The position numbers were made by a program, and so were the translations under genes. 51,686 bases of DNA. It comes from Cohnella baijiui. Lineage in GTDB: Bacteria > Bacillota > Bacilli > Paenibacillales > Paenibacillaceae. The notes below the pieces were generated by a model that saw only the letters and a list, made by a program, of their open reading frames with translations, did not search any database and was not told the origin of the DNA. This document shows, one piece after another, positions 8,145 to 14,968 of this stretch (positions are counted from its first letter, which is position 1; every line of letters starts with the position of its first letter). The DNA lies in assembly GCF_020731285.1 (NCBI RefSeq), contig NZ_JAJFOW010000046.1, positions 1 through 51,686 on the forward strand, read 5' to 3'.

Positions 8145-8633
8145 ATGCGAACGAACGAATATTACATGCCGACGGAATGGCGGGTTCGGGGCAGCGTTCA
8201 GGAGGTCTACGACATTTGCTCCGACTTTCTGGATTATCAACGCTGGTGGCCCGAGGTGTACCTGAACATTCAGCCGGCGGGAATCGACGAGGAGACGAAG
8301 AGCGAGCGGTATGCGCTGCTCACGAGAGGCAGGCTGCCCTACAAGCTGAGATGGACCTCGTGCAAGACGCACGAAGACGCTCCCCGCACGCTATCGCTCA
8401 AAGCTTCCGGCGACCTGGCCGGCCGGGGGACGTGGAGGTTCGAGCAGGACGGGGAGTACGTTATCGCCCGCTTCGACTGGTACGTCAACGCCGAGAAGCC
8501 GCTGCTCAAGCGGCTGTCGTGGCTCATGAAGCCGATCTTCCGCTCGAATCACGATTGGGCGATGCGCAAAGGCTTGGAGAGCCTCGACCGGGAACTGTCG
8601 CGGAGGCGGACGGCCCGGGGCGGCACGATCTGA
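8145..8633 (+). CDS. SRPBCC (START-like) family protein
   Basis: A 162-residue protein with the helix-grip pattern of SRPBCC/polyketide-cyclase-like proteins: a start such as WRVRGSVQEVYDICSDF, a central beta-rich part and a long C-terminal helix. Members bind small hydrophobic ligands, and the ligand here cannot be told. The start at ATG 8145 is preceded by GAGG; the in-frame GTG three codons earlier overlaps that site. It is the last gene of the kinase-regulator operon, so it may act in the same response. Confidence 0.8.
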   Translation: MRTNEYYMPTEWRVRGSVQEVYDICSDFLDYQRWWPEVYLNIQPAGIDEETKSERYALLTRGRLPYKLRWTSCKTHEDAPRTLSLKASGDLAGRGTWRFEQDGEYVIARFDWYVNAEKPLLKRLSWLMKPIFRSNHDWAMRKGLESLDRELSRRRTARGGTI

Positions 8634-8645
8634 ATAGCAAGCGGG

Positions 8646-8671
8646 AGGCTCTCTTCGAGGGCCTTTTTTTT
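8646..8671 (+). terminator. Terminator of the kinase/SARP/SRPBCC operon
   Basis: AGGCTCTC and GAGGGCCT form the stem with a TTC loop, followed by an eight-T run. Confidence 0.85.
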
Positions 8672-8740
8672 ATGGATTAGTTCGGTTAAAGCCCGGCGCG
8701 GAGAGGGAGCAAGGCGGTAAAGGTTCCCGCACAATCGGAC

Positions 8741-8780
8741 GGGCAGGCACGGGATGCCCATCTCGACTAGCCGTCCTCTA
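8741..8780. other. Hairpin in the gap before the surface-protein gene
   Basis: GGACGG pairs with CCGTCC around an inner GGGCA/TGCCC stem. There is no U-tract. It lies between the operon terminator and the SARP-type promoter. Its function is unknown. Confidence 0.35.
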
Positions 8781-8819
8781 CCGTTGAAAATGCCAGAAAG
8801 GGAATCGGGCGCCGCGCTT

Positions 8820-8853
8820 TTGAGAGCGATTTGAGAGCGGCGCATGTTACGCT
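8820..8853 (+). promoter_or_regulatory. Second direct-repeat activator site and minus-10
   Basis: Repeats TTTGAGAGCG with cores at 8822-8828 and 8833-8839 again show an 11-bp period. TACGCT (8848-8853) lies 8 bp after the second core. The minus-10 to ATG distance is 40-41 bp, as at 3776-3823. Sequence beyond the minus-10 is also partly conserved between the two sites. Confidence 0.75.
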
Positions 8854-8893
8854 CCGACACGTTAGACGATTTTGTCGAAGGAGCGTAAGGTAA

Positions 8894-11800
8894 ATGAATA
8901 AGAAAGACCGAACGGAAGGAAAAGGCACTCGGCGGGACATCTGCTCATGGCGGACGCTTAAGATCGCGTCGGCATGGCTGCTCGCGGCGTCGCTCGCCGC
9001 GGTCGGCGTCCCGCCGTCGGCGAAGGCGGCGGCCGGCAGCGTTGCGATCGTTGGCGTTGCGCCGACCGACGGAAGCGTGCTTCAGGCGCTTGAGAGACTG
9101 GAGATCTCCGTGCAGAATCCGGACGGCGACTCGCTCGAGGATGCGACTTACCGCATTCAAAGGCTCGGCGACGGCCGGTATTTGACGGACGATCCGGCAA
9201 ACCCGTGGACGGACGGACTCCCGGTCGACACTCCGCTGACGGACGACGGGGGCGGCACGTACCACGAAGACCTGGCCGCGTGGCAGACGGAGGCGGTGCA
9301 GGAGGACGGAACGTACGAAATCTTTTATCAGGTCGACTATTCGGATGGGACGGCTACGACGAGTAGCACGAAGCCCGTCCGGTTTACGATCGACCGAACC
9401 GGGCCGAGCATTTCGGAGGCGACCGTAAATGAAGATTGGCTCATCTTGACCTGGACCGAACCGCTGAAGCAGCCCGAAGATTTGACGGTTGCGGACCTCG
9501 ACGTGCGCGTTAACGGCGACTCCGTGCCGCTTTTGCTCGCGATCCCGGTTCAAAACGAGCCGCAAGCCATTGCACAGCTGCCAACCCCGGTTACCCAATT
9601 CGACGAGGTGACCGTGGCGTTCGCGGCGGATTCGACGCTGACCGACGAAGTCGGGAACGAGGTCGTCAAGGATCCGTTCCCCGTCGTCAACCAGACGCCG
9701 GGAACGTTTGCGGAACCGCCTACGCTGCGCATGAAGTTGGAGGCGGGGCACAAGCTTCGGCCCGGCGAGGGAATCGTCCGCTTTACGCCTACAAGCGACG
9801 GCGGGACGGAGTTGATATTCGATTGGCCGTTCGAATCGCTGAATCCGCCTGAATTTCGGACAGAGAACATTCAAAAGAGCGACTTCGTGATCCGGGAGGT
9901 GGACGGAGAATCGGTCATTCGCCCCGACGGGGTATTCGTGAGGAGCAGCCAGGACCCGGATATCTATCGGGTCGATGTGGTGCTGCCGTCCGAGACGAGC
10001 CTGTCCAAAGGACATACCTATGAATTGGCTATGTCGGAGAGCGCGGGGGGCGACGAATTCGTCATGCCCGAAGAGCCGACGACGAGCGCGTACGCCTATC
10101 TGGCTTTGTTTGGCCGGAACGCCAGTCCCGGTCTTCTCGACGAATACGAATTCGAAGACGTGACGTTGGTCGAGAAGACGCCGGCCGATTTCGACGCGCT
10201 GCTCGAGGCGGTCCGCGCCGCGCAGGATAAACACGACGCCGCGACGGAAGGCGCCGCGAACGGCCAATACGCGCCGGGCGCCAAAGCGGTGCTGCAGGCG
10301 GCGATCGATGCCGCGGCGGCGGAGCTGGACAAGCCATGGCTGGAGCAGGAGGACGTCGATGCGGCGCTGGATGCGCTGGAAGAGGCGGTCGCCGCATTTG
10401 ACGGTCAGCGCGTCGACATCGATCTGACGGAGCTGACGAAGGTGATCGCGGACGCGCAAGCGACGCACGACGCCGCAACGGAAGGCGGCGCGAACGGGCA
10501 GTATGCGCCGGGCGCCAAGGCGGCGCTGAAAGAGGCGATCGACGCGGCTCAAGCGGTGCGCGACGACGCCGCATCGACGCAGCCGCAGGTGAACGCGGCC
10601 GTCACGGCCCTGAGCGAAGCCGTGCTCGCCTTCGAGGCGAAGAAAAACGGCGAAGGCGAGACGCCGGGCGGAGAGACGCCTGGGGGAGGTACACCGGGGG
10701 GAGAGACGCCTGGGGGAGGTACACCGGGCGGAGAGACGCCTGGAGGAGGTACGCCTGGGGGAGGTACGCCTGGGGGAGGTACGCCTGGCGGAGACGGCAA
10801 CGGCGGCGTCCAGACGCAAGATGAAACTTACGCGATCGACGTGCCGGTAGGCGAAGGGCAAACACGCACGCTGCAGGTCGTGCGAAAGACGGCCGCCGAC
10901 GGGCGGGTGCAGGATACCGTCGCGCTCTCGGAGACGTTCGCCGAGCAAGCCGCCGCGCTGCTGAAGCAGTCGGGATGGAGCCGGCTAACGATCGTCATGC
11001 CCGACAAGCACAAGACGGCTCAGCGGTTGTCGGTCGTCCTGCCGGCCGCGGCGGCGAACCGGATTTCGGGCGCGGGCATCGCGCTCGAGATCCGCACCGC
11101 CGAAGCGCGGCTGTCCGTGCCGGCCGCCTCGCTCGGAGAGGCGTCGGAAGCGCTGACGTTCACGGTCGCGCCCGTGCGGGACGCAAACGAACGGTCTAAT
11201 CTCGAGCGTCGCGCGAACGGCGCGCAGGCAACGGGAACGACGGCAGGCCCGCGCGCGCTGATCGGCGTCCCCGTCACGGTCGCCGCGCCTCCCAAACGCT
11301 CTTACGCGGTGGCGCTGCCCTTGCCGGCGGACGCGACCGGAGCGAGCCTCTATTTCGAACATGGCGATGGTCAGGCGGAGCTCGTCAACGGCCGCGTACA
11401 GGAGCCGGAAGCGAGCGTACGTTATCTCGGCTTCGACGCATCTGTTGGCGGCACCTTCGCGATCGTGCGCAACGATGCGGCGGTAAAGCCGGAACCGTCG
11501 GCCTTGCAGCTGCTTAACGTACCCTACTTGTCCGGCTACGCCGGCCGGCTGTTCAAGCCGAACGCGAGCCTGACCCGCGCCGAGATGGCAGCGATCGTCT
11601 CGCGGCTGGTCGACGGGACGGCCGGTAGCGCCAAGACAAGCTTCTCCGACGTCCCGGACGGCCACTGGGCCGGCGAGGCGATCCGCCGCACCGTCGCGCT
11701 GGGCATCCTGAACGGCGACACGATCGGCGCGTTCCGTCCGGATCGGCCGATCACCCGCGCGGAGACGGCGGCGATCCTTTCGCGGCTGCTCACGTCTGCT

Positions 11801-12067
11801 AGCCCTAACGCGTCCGCCGAAGATTTCTCCGATACGGTCGGGCACTGGGCGCAGGCGGACATTCGCAAGGTGCGTGCCGCTGGCCTGATGACCGGCTATC
11901 TGGACGGCACGTTCCATCCCGAACGGCCGCTCAACCGGGCCGAGGCGGCCGTCGTCCTGAACAAGCTGATCGGACGCCCGTCCGAGGCCGCCGGAGAACC
12001 ACGCTACGCGGATGTGCCGGCAACGCATTGGGCGTATGGGGCGATCCAGGCGGCAGCAATGCGATAA
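8894..12067 (+). CDS. Large secreted surface protein with FIVAR repeats and SLH domains
   Basis: A 1057-residue exported protein. The signal peptide has a Lys/Arg-rich start and a hydrophobic stretch, with probable cleavage after AKA near residue 46. A beta-rich N-terminal region is followed by two FIVAR-type helical repeats (about 436-510 and 514-585, both with a NGQYAPGAKA core) and a TPGG[EGD] linker of nine 5-residue units (about 588-636). A second beta-rich region precedes SLH domains from about 874 to the end: one partial, two complete with DVPDGHWA/TVGHWA and FRPD/FHPE motifs, and a final partial one. SLH domains anchor proteins to pyruvylated wall polymer; FIVAR modules often bind glycans. 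Its promoter matches that of the kinase/SARP operon. Confidence 0.92.
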   Translation: MNKKDRTEGKGTRRDICSWRTLKIASAWLLAASLAAVGVPPSAKAAAGSVAIVGVAPTDGSVLQALERLEISVQNPDGDSLEDATYRIQRLGDGRYLTDDPANPWTDGLPVDTPLTDDGGGTYHEDLAAWQTEAVQEDGTYEIFYQVDYSDGTATTSSTKPVRFTIDRTGPSISEATVNEDWLILTWTEPLKQPEDLTVADLDVRVNGDSVPLLLAIPVQNEPQAIAQLPTPVTQFDEVTVAFAADSTLTDEVGNEVVKDPFPVVNQTPGTFAEPPTLRMKLEAGHKLRPGEGIVRFTPTSDGGTELIFDWPFESLNPPEFRTENIQKSDFVIREVDGESVIRPDGVFVRSSQDPDIYRVDVVLPSETSLSKGHTYELAMSESAGGDEFVMPEEPTTSAYAYLALFGRNASPGLLDEYEFEDVTLVEKTPADFDALLEAVRAAQDKHDAATEGAANGQYAPGAKAVLQAAIDAAAAELDKPWLEQEDVDAALDALEEAVAAFDGQRVDIDLTELTKVIADAQATHDAATEGGANGQYAPGAKAALKEAIDAAQAVRDDAASTQPQVNAAVTALSEAVLAFEAKKNGEGETPGGETPGGGTPGGETPGGGTPGGETPGGGTPGGGTPGGGTPGGDGNGGVQTQDETYAIDVPVGEGQTRTLQVVRKTAADGRVQDTVALSETFAEQAAALLKQSGWSRLTIVMPDKHKTAQRLSVVLPAAAANRISGAGIALEIRTAEARLSVPAASLGEASEALTFTVAPVRDANERSNLERRANGAQATGTTAGPRALIGVPVTVAAPPKRSYAVALPLPADATGASLYFEHGDGQAELVNGRVQEPEASVRYLGFDASVGGTFAIVRNDAAVKPEPSALQLLNVPYLSGYAGRLFKPNASLTRAEMAAIVSRLVDGTAGSAKTSFSDVPDGHWAGEAIRRTVALGILNGDTIGAFRPDRPITRAETAAILSRLLTSASPNASAEDFSDTVGHWAQADIRKVRAAGLMTGYLDGTFHPERPLNRAEAAVVLNKLIGRPSEAAGEPRYADVPATHWAYGAIQAAAMR
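10660..10797 (+). repeat. 15-bp coding tandem repeat (TPGG linker)
   Basis: Nine units of 15 bp encode TPGGE or TPGGG alternately. The units vary little at the DNA level, so slippage could change the linker length in frame. Confidence 0.85.
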
Positions 12068-12080
12068 TCAAACCTATCAA

Positions 12081-12126
12081 AAACAAACGGTGCAAGGGAT
12101 CTCGTCCTTGTGCCGTTTGTTTTTTG
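12081..12126 (+). terminator. Terminator of the surface-protein gene
   Basis: A long stem pairs AACAAACGG and GCAAGG with their complements and ends in a T run. Confidence 0.9.
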
Positions 12127-12129
12127 CGC

Positions 12130-12340
12130 GGGCGATGTCTGCCTGGAATGGCATCCATACGAGGCATTTTGATTCGGGCCGAGCATCCGTCACGTGCCCG
12201 GCTTCCGCCGGGAGTAGGGCCGGAATCCGGCGCTTGCTTGCAGACGCAGCGGGATGAGGAGACTCGTTCGCCGCGCCGAACATCCTTGAAGATCAGGCCA
12301 TGCAGGCGATCGAAGCGAAAACGGAGGGCACGGCGGGAAG
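12130..12340. other. Gap without recognised intact gene
   Basis: Short open stretches are present (for instance a frame reading EDQAMQAIEAKTEG at about 12286-12327), but none has a start site or a family match I can support. It may be decayed coding DNA upstream of the AraC remnant. Confidence 0.35.
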
Positions 12341-12531
12341 CCATCCTTTCGTAGACTGGTCCAGGTCCGGATGGAGAAGGCCAAGGAGCTGCTGATGACG
12401 ACGGACAAACGGATCTACGAGATCGCGTGCGAGGTCGGATACCGTCAGCTCGATTGGTTCTACAAGAAGTTCAGGGGATATGCCGGTTGCAGCGCGAAGG
12501 AATATAAATGGAGACAAATGAAATCGCATTA
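12341..12531 (+). pseudogene. C-terminal remnant of an AraC-family regulator
   Basis: The frame ends with a clear AraC/XylS second helix-turn-helix: RMEKAKELL, then DKRIYEIACEVGY, then FYKKFRGYAGCSAKEYK, followed by the stop at 12529-12531. About 63 residues remain of a protein of 250-500 residues, and an in-frame stop lies at 12287. The usual FxxxFKK core appears as FYKKFRGY. Its sensor part and any neighbouring transporter genes are missing, so this is a relic. Confidence 0.8.
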
Positions 12532-12544
12532 GCGGCCTGCGGAA

Positions 12545-12573
12545 TTGATTGCGATTCGGCGGCATGCTATAAT
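12545..12573 (+). promoter_or_regulatory. Strong sigma-A promoter
   Basis: TTGATT and a perfect TATAAT are separated by 17 bp; transcription should start near 12580. It drives a transcript of about 75 nt that ends at the terminator at 12607-12654, ahead of the gene at 12695. Confidence 0.8.
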
Positions 12574-12579
12574 GGATGT

Positions 12580-12654
12580 CATATCCAGTTCGGTTAGGCG
12601 CGACGGAAGCACCGTGCGGCGGAAGGTCATTTCCGCTGCCGCGGTGCTTTTTTT
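12580..12654 (+). ncRNA. Candidate 75-nt small RNA or attenuator leader
   Basis: It is defined by the promoter at 12545-12573 and the terminator at 12607-12654. No ORF with a ribosome binding site fits inside. A short dyad, GGAT/ATCC, lies at its 5' end. It could be a free sRNA, or a leader whose terminator is bypassed to express the gene at 12695. Confidence 0.5.
12607..12654 (+). terminator. Intrinsic terminator ahead of the 12695 gene
   Basis: The stem AAGCACCG...CGGTGCTT has an inner GGAA/TTCC pairing and a seven-T tail. Confidence 0.85.
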
Positions 12655-12694
12655 GTCATGCAGAATGTATAAGTTTTCGATCGGAGGCCTGACA

Positions 12695-13282
12695 ATGAAC
12701 GAACCTATCAAGCCGGAGCGCCTGTCGCGCAGCTGGCTGGAGCAAGCATTTACCCCGTTAAGGAACTACTTGCGGACGCATCGGCAGGACGAAGCCGATC
12801 GGATCCAACGGTATCTGACATTCATGGGCAGCCGGGAGGATCGGTTCTACTACAAGAACCGGATCTCGCGCGGGGCGATCGTATTCGACCGCTCGGGACG
12901 GCTCGTATACGGCTCGCCCGACGCGCTGGAGCACGACTTCGAATGGATGCATGACGAGGAGGGCGACGCCGACGGGGCGGGGCGTCATTTAGCATCTGCG
13001 TCCGCTTGTGATACGATAGGGGGAAACAAAGCAGGAGGGACAAGAATGGAAGCAACCGCGCAGGACGTCGCCGCCTGGATGGTGAAGGAGATCGAGTTCC
13101 GGTCGAAGCTCAGCCAGAGCGACGCGGTGGCCTATATCCGGGAGCACTTCGGCGAGCGATTCGTCTTCGTCAACGAACGGGGAAACATCTCCCTCGACCG
13201 GGAGGTCGTAAAGGCGTTCCGCAAGCTGCACGGAGGCCGGGTAGCTTGGGATCGGGACGGATTTTTCTGGGGGTGGACCTAG
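12695..13282 (+). CDS. Hypothetical protein; open frame runs on into the DUF6953-like gene
   Basis: ATG 12695 is preceded by GGAGG at good spacing. Residues 1-95 look like a real small protein (WLEQAFTPLRNYL, FMGSREDRFYYKNRISRGAIVFDRSG), but I recognise no family. After about residue 95 the translation turns into compositionally odd sequence that covers what looks like intergenic DNA. That DNA includes a Shine-Dalgarno and the ATG of the next gene, and the frame then continues into that gene. Either the original stop codon was lost (a +1 shift would end it at a TGA near 13010), or the true protein is a fusion of 195 residues. Confidence 0.55.
   Translation: MNEPIKPERLSRSWLEQAFTPLRNYLRTHRQDEADRIQRYLTFMGSREDRFYYKNRISRGAIVFDRSGRLVYGSPDALEHDFEWMHDEEGDADGAGRHLASASACDTIGGNKAGGTRMEATAQDVAAWMVKEIEFRSKLSQSDAVAYIREHFGERFVFVNERGNISLDREVVKAFRKLHGGRVAWDRDGFFWGWT
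13046..13282 (+). CDS. DUF6953-like small protein
   Basis: A 78-residue protein starting METAQDV-like (MEATAQDVAAWM) behind GCAGGAGGG. It resembles a Bacillales family of small proteins with the pattern WMV-EI...DAV-YIREHFGE-FV and a C-terminal FRKLHGG-V-WDRD. Function is unknown. The separate Shine-Dalgarno and family-like N-terminus favour this start over the longer in-frame ORF from 12695. The next gene begins 3 bp after its stop codon, so the two are probably co-transcribed. Confidence 0.7.
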   Translation: MEATAQDVAAWMVKEIEFRSKLSQSDAVAYIREHFGERFVFVNERGNISLDREVVKAFRKLHGGRVAWDRDGFFWGWT

Positions 13283-13285
13283 GAC

Positions 13286-13756
13286 ATGCTAAGCTTCGAA
13301 CAGAAGATCGCGATCGCGGAATCGTTTCCCGAGCTGACGCGTAATGACGTCTCCATGGGCAGGGTAAACTACCATTTCGAGCAGAGCGCCTTCGAGAAGA
13401 AGACGGTCATCTACCATTTGCATCCGAAGGGCTTCGGCTTCGTTTACGCAGGCCGACTGGAGGGTTATCCGACCGACGACAAAGGCTACGTCAACGTTTC
13501 GGACTACGAAGAAGCGGAATTCCGCGACATCGTCGCCGCTTCGATCCGGTCGCTGACAGGCGAGCGCGAGACGGGAGCGGACGGACCCGAGGCCGAGGAG
13601 CAGTGGCGCAACGCCAAGCGGCAGACGCTGACGTTGAGGTTCGACAAGGAGGACGGCATGTGGTATATCTTTGCCGGACTGAATCTGGACGCGGCGTTCG
13701 AGACTTACGACGAAGCGAGGGACTACCTGTCTGACGAGGGATTCTCGCCGGTCTGA
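13286..13756 (+). CDS. Hypothetical protein, 156 residues
   Basis: I do not recognise a named family. The protein is soluble and acidic, with an aromatic- and beta-rich N-terminal half (VNYHFEQSAFEKKTVIYHLHPKGFGFVYAG) and a C-terminal half that reads as a short alpha/beta unit (LTLRFDKEDGMWYIFAGLNLDAAFETYDEARDYL split over about 112-146). It is translationally linked to the DUF6953-like gene 3 bp upstream. Confidence 0.75.
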   Translation: MLSFEQKIAIAESFPELTRNDVSMGRVNYHFEQSAFEKKTVIYHLHPKGFGFVYAGRLEGYPTDDKGYVNVSDYEEAEFRDIVAASIRSLTGERETGADGPEAEEQWRNAKRQTLTLRFDKEDGMWYIFAGLNLDAAFETYDEARDYLSDEGFSPV

Positions 13757-13806
13757 CGCAGTACGGGATTGCTATCCTCAGGCCGATATACTATCATGGA
13801 CGTAAT

Positions 13807-13891
13807 GACCCAAACGGAAAGTCACATATTGCCCAAGGCGAATACCTTTTTCCGGACAGCCTTGTGCGGCATGTGATTTTTTATTTGGGTC
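13807..13891 (+). ncRNA. Structured leader with three nested stems ahead of the YdjO-like gene
   Basis: Three nested pairings are visible: GACCCAAA (13807-13814) with TTTGGGTC (13884-13891), TCACAT (13822-13827) with ATGTGA (13871-13876), and CAAGGC (13834-13839) with GCCTTG (13859-13864). The second stem is followed by TTTTTT, so the inner part also looks like an intrinsic terminator while the outermost stem spans the U-tract. No clear promoter was found, though TATACT occurs at 13787. It may be the terminator of the 13286 gene or a cold-responsive leader. Confidence 0.5.
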
Positions 13892-13962
13892 CGTACATCG
13901 CTCGTCTTCGTTTCGGGTATCGTATTAGGGTTGCCTATCGATAGGAGAAAGAAGGGTCCGCT

Positions 13963-14175
13963 ATGTACCATTCACGGAAGAAGCCTCCGGAGGAAGTCGC
14001 GCTGGAGCCGACGACCATCTGGTCATGTACGAGCGAGGACTGCAACGGGTGGATTCGCGATAACTTCTCGTTCGCCGACCATCCGCAATGCTTGCTGTGC
14101 GGATCCGAGATGGAGAAGGGCGAGAAGATGCTGCCCGCGCTCGTCAACACGAGTCCCGCTCAAGCCAAAGCATGA
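13963..14175 (+). CDS. Cold-inducible YdjO-type zinc-ribbon protein
   Basis: A 70-residue protein with two cysteine pairs (CTSEDC and CLLC) spaced like a zinc ribbon and a WSC...C-GWIRDNFSF pattern, as in Bacillales YdjO-family cold-inducible proteins. It starts at ATG 13963 behind AGAAGGG and ends in a monocistronic terminator. Its precise role is not known. Confidence 0.8.
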   Translation: MYHSRKKPPEEVALEPTTIWSCTSEDCNGWIRDNFSFADHPQCLLCGSEMEKGEKMLPALVNTSPAQAKA

Positions 14176-14215
14176 TCGTCCCCTAAGACGGATCGGCGCC
14201 TAAGCGCGATTGGCC

Positions 14216-14252
14216 AAAGACACTGACCGGCAGGCCGGTCGGTGTCTTTTTG
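14216..14252 (+). terminator. Terminator of the YdjO-like gene
   Basis: AAAGACAC and GACCGGC pair with GCCGGTC and GTGTCTTT across a 2-nt loop, with a T tail. Confidence 0.9.
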
Positions 14253-14287
14253 GCGAACGCGCGCGCCGCAGGAAAGCGGTGCTGTCT

Positions 14288-14968
14288 ATGAGAATCCACA
14301 TTGTCGTCGCGGACGACGACCCCCATATTCGCGAGCTGCTGCGGCTCGTCCTGCGGAGGGAGGGCTACGTCGTTCTCGAAGCCGGCGACGGCGAATCCGC
14401 TTCGCGGCTGCTCGAGCGGGAGCAGGCGCACCTGGCCATCGTCGACGTCATGATGCCGGGCATGAGCGGGATCGAGCTGTGCCGGGAAATCCGGGAGAAC
14501 TACGACATCCCCGTCATTTTATTGACCGCGAAAGGCGCGATCGAGGACAAGGAGCACGGCTTCGCCGCCGGGACGGACGACTATCTGGTCAAGCCTTTCG
14601 AGCCGCAGGAGCTGCTCTTCCGCATCCGCGCCCTGCTCCGGCGGTATCGCCTCGTCTCTTCGGAGACGATCTCTCTCGGCGGCGTGCAAATCGACCGCAA
14701 GGGCTACGAGGTGCGGATCGACGGAGAGACGCTCACGCTGCCCCTTCGGGAGTTCGAGCTGCTGGCGCAGCTCGCAAGCAATCCCGGCCGGATCTATACG
14801 CGGGAGCAGCTCATCCGGCTCGTATGGGGAGCCGACTTTGCCGGCGACAGCCGGACCGTAGACGTGCATGTCAAGCGCCTGCGGGAACGGTTCGCCCACC
14901 GTCAGGATGATTTCGTCATCACGACGATCCGCGGCCTCGGATACAAGCTGGAGGTGCCGGAAACATGA
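14288..14968 (+). CDS. hssR: OmpR-family response regulator, HssR-like
   Basis: A 226-residue regulator: receiver domain with Asp53 in VDVMMPGMSG, the signature DDYLVKPFEPQELLFRIRALLRRY, and a winged-helix domain with RTVDVHVKRLRERF and IRGLGYKLE. The receiver end and the linker resemble HssR, the haem-stress regulator of staphylococci. The partner kinase overlaps by 4 bp (ATGA). HssRS normally drives the hrtAB haem exporter, but no hrtAB lies in this window, so the target may be elsewhere and the signal is inferred only from similarity. Confidence 0.75.
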   Translation: MRIHIVVADDDPHIRELLRLVLRREGYVVLEAGDGESASRLLEREQAHLAIVDVMMPGMSGIELCREIRENYDIPVILLTAKGAIEDKEHGFAAGTDDYLVKPFEPQELLFRIRALLRRYRLVSSETISLGGVQIDRKGYEVRIDGETLTLPLREFELLAQLASNPGRIYTREQLIRLVWGADFAGDSRTVDVHVKRLRERFAHRQDDFVITTIRGLGYKLEVPET

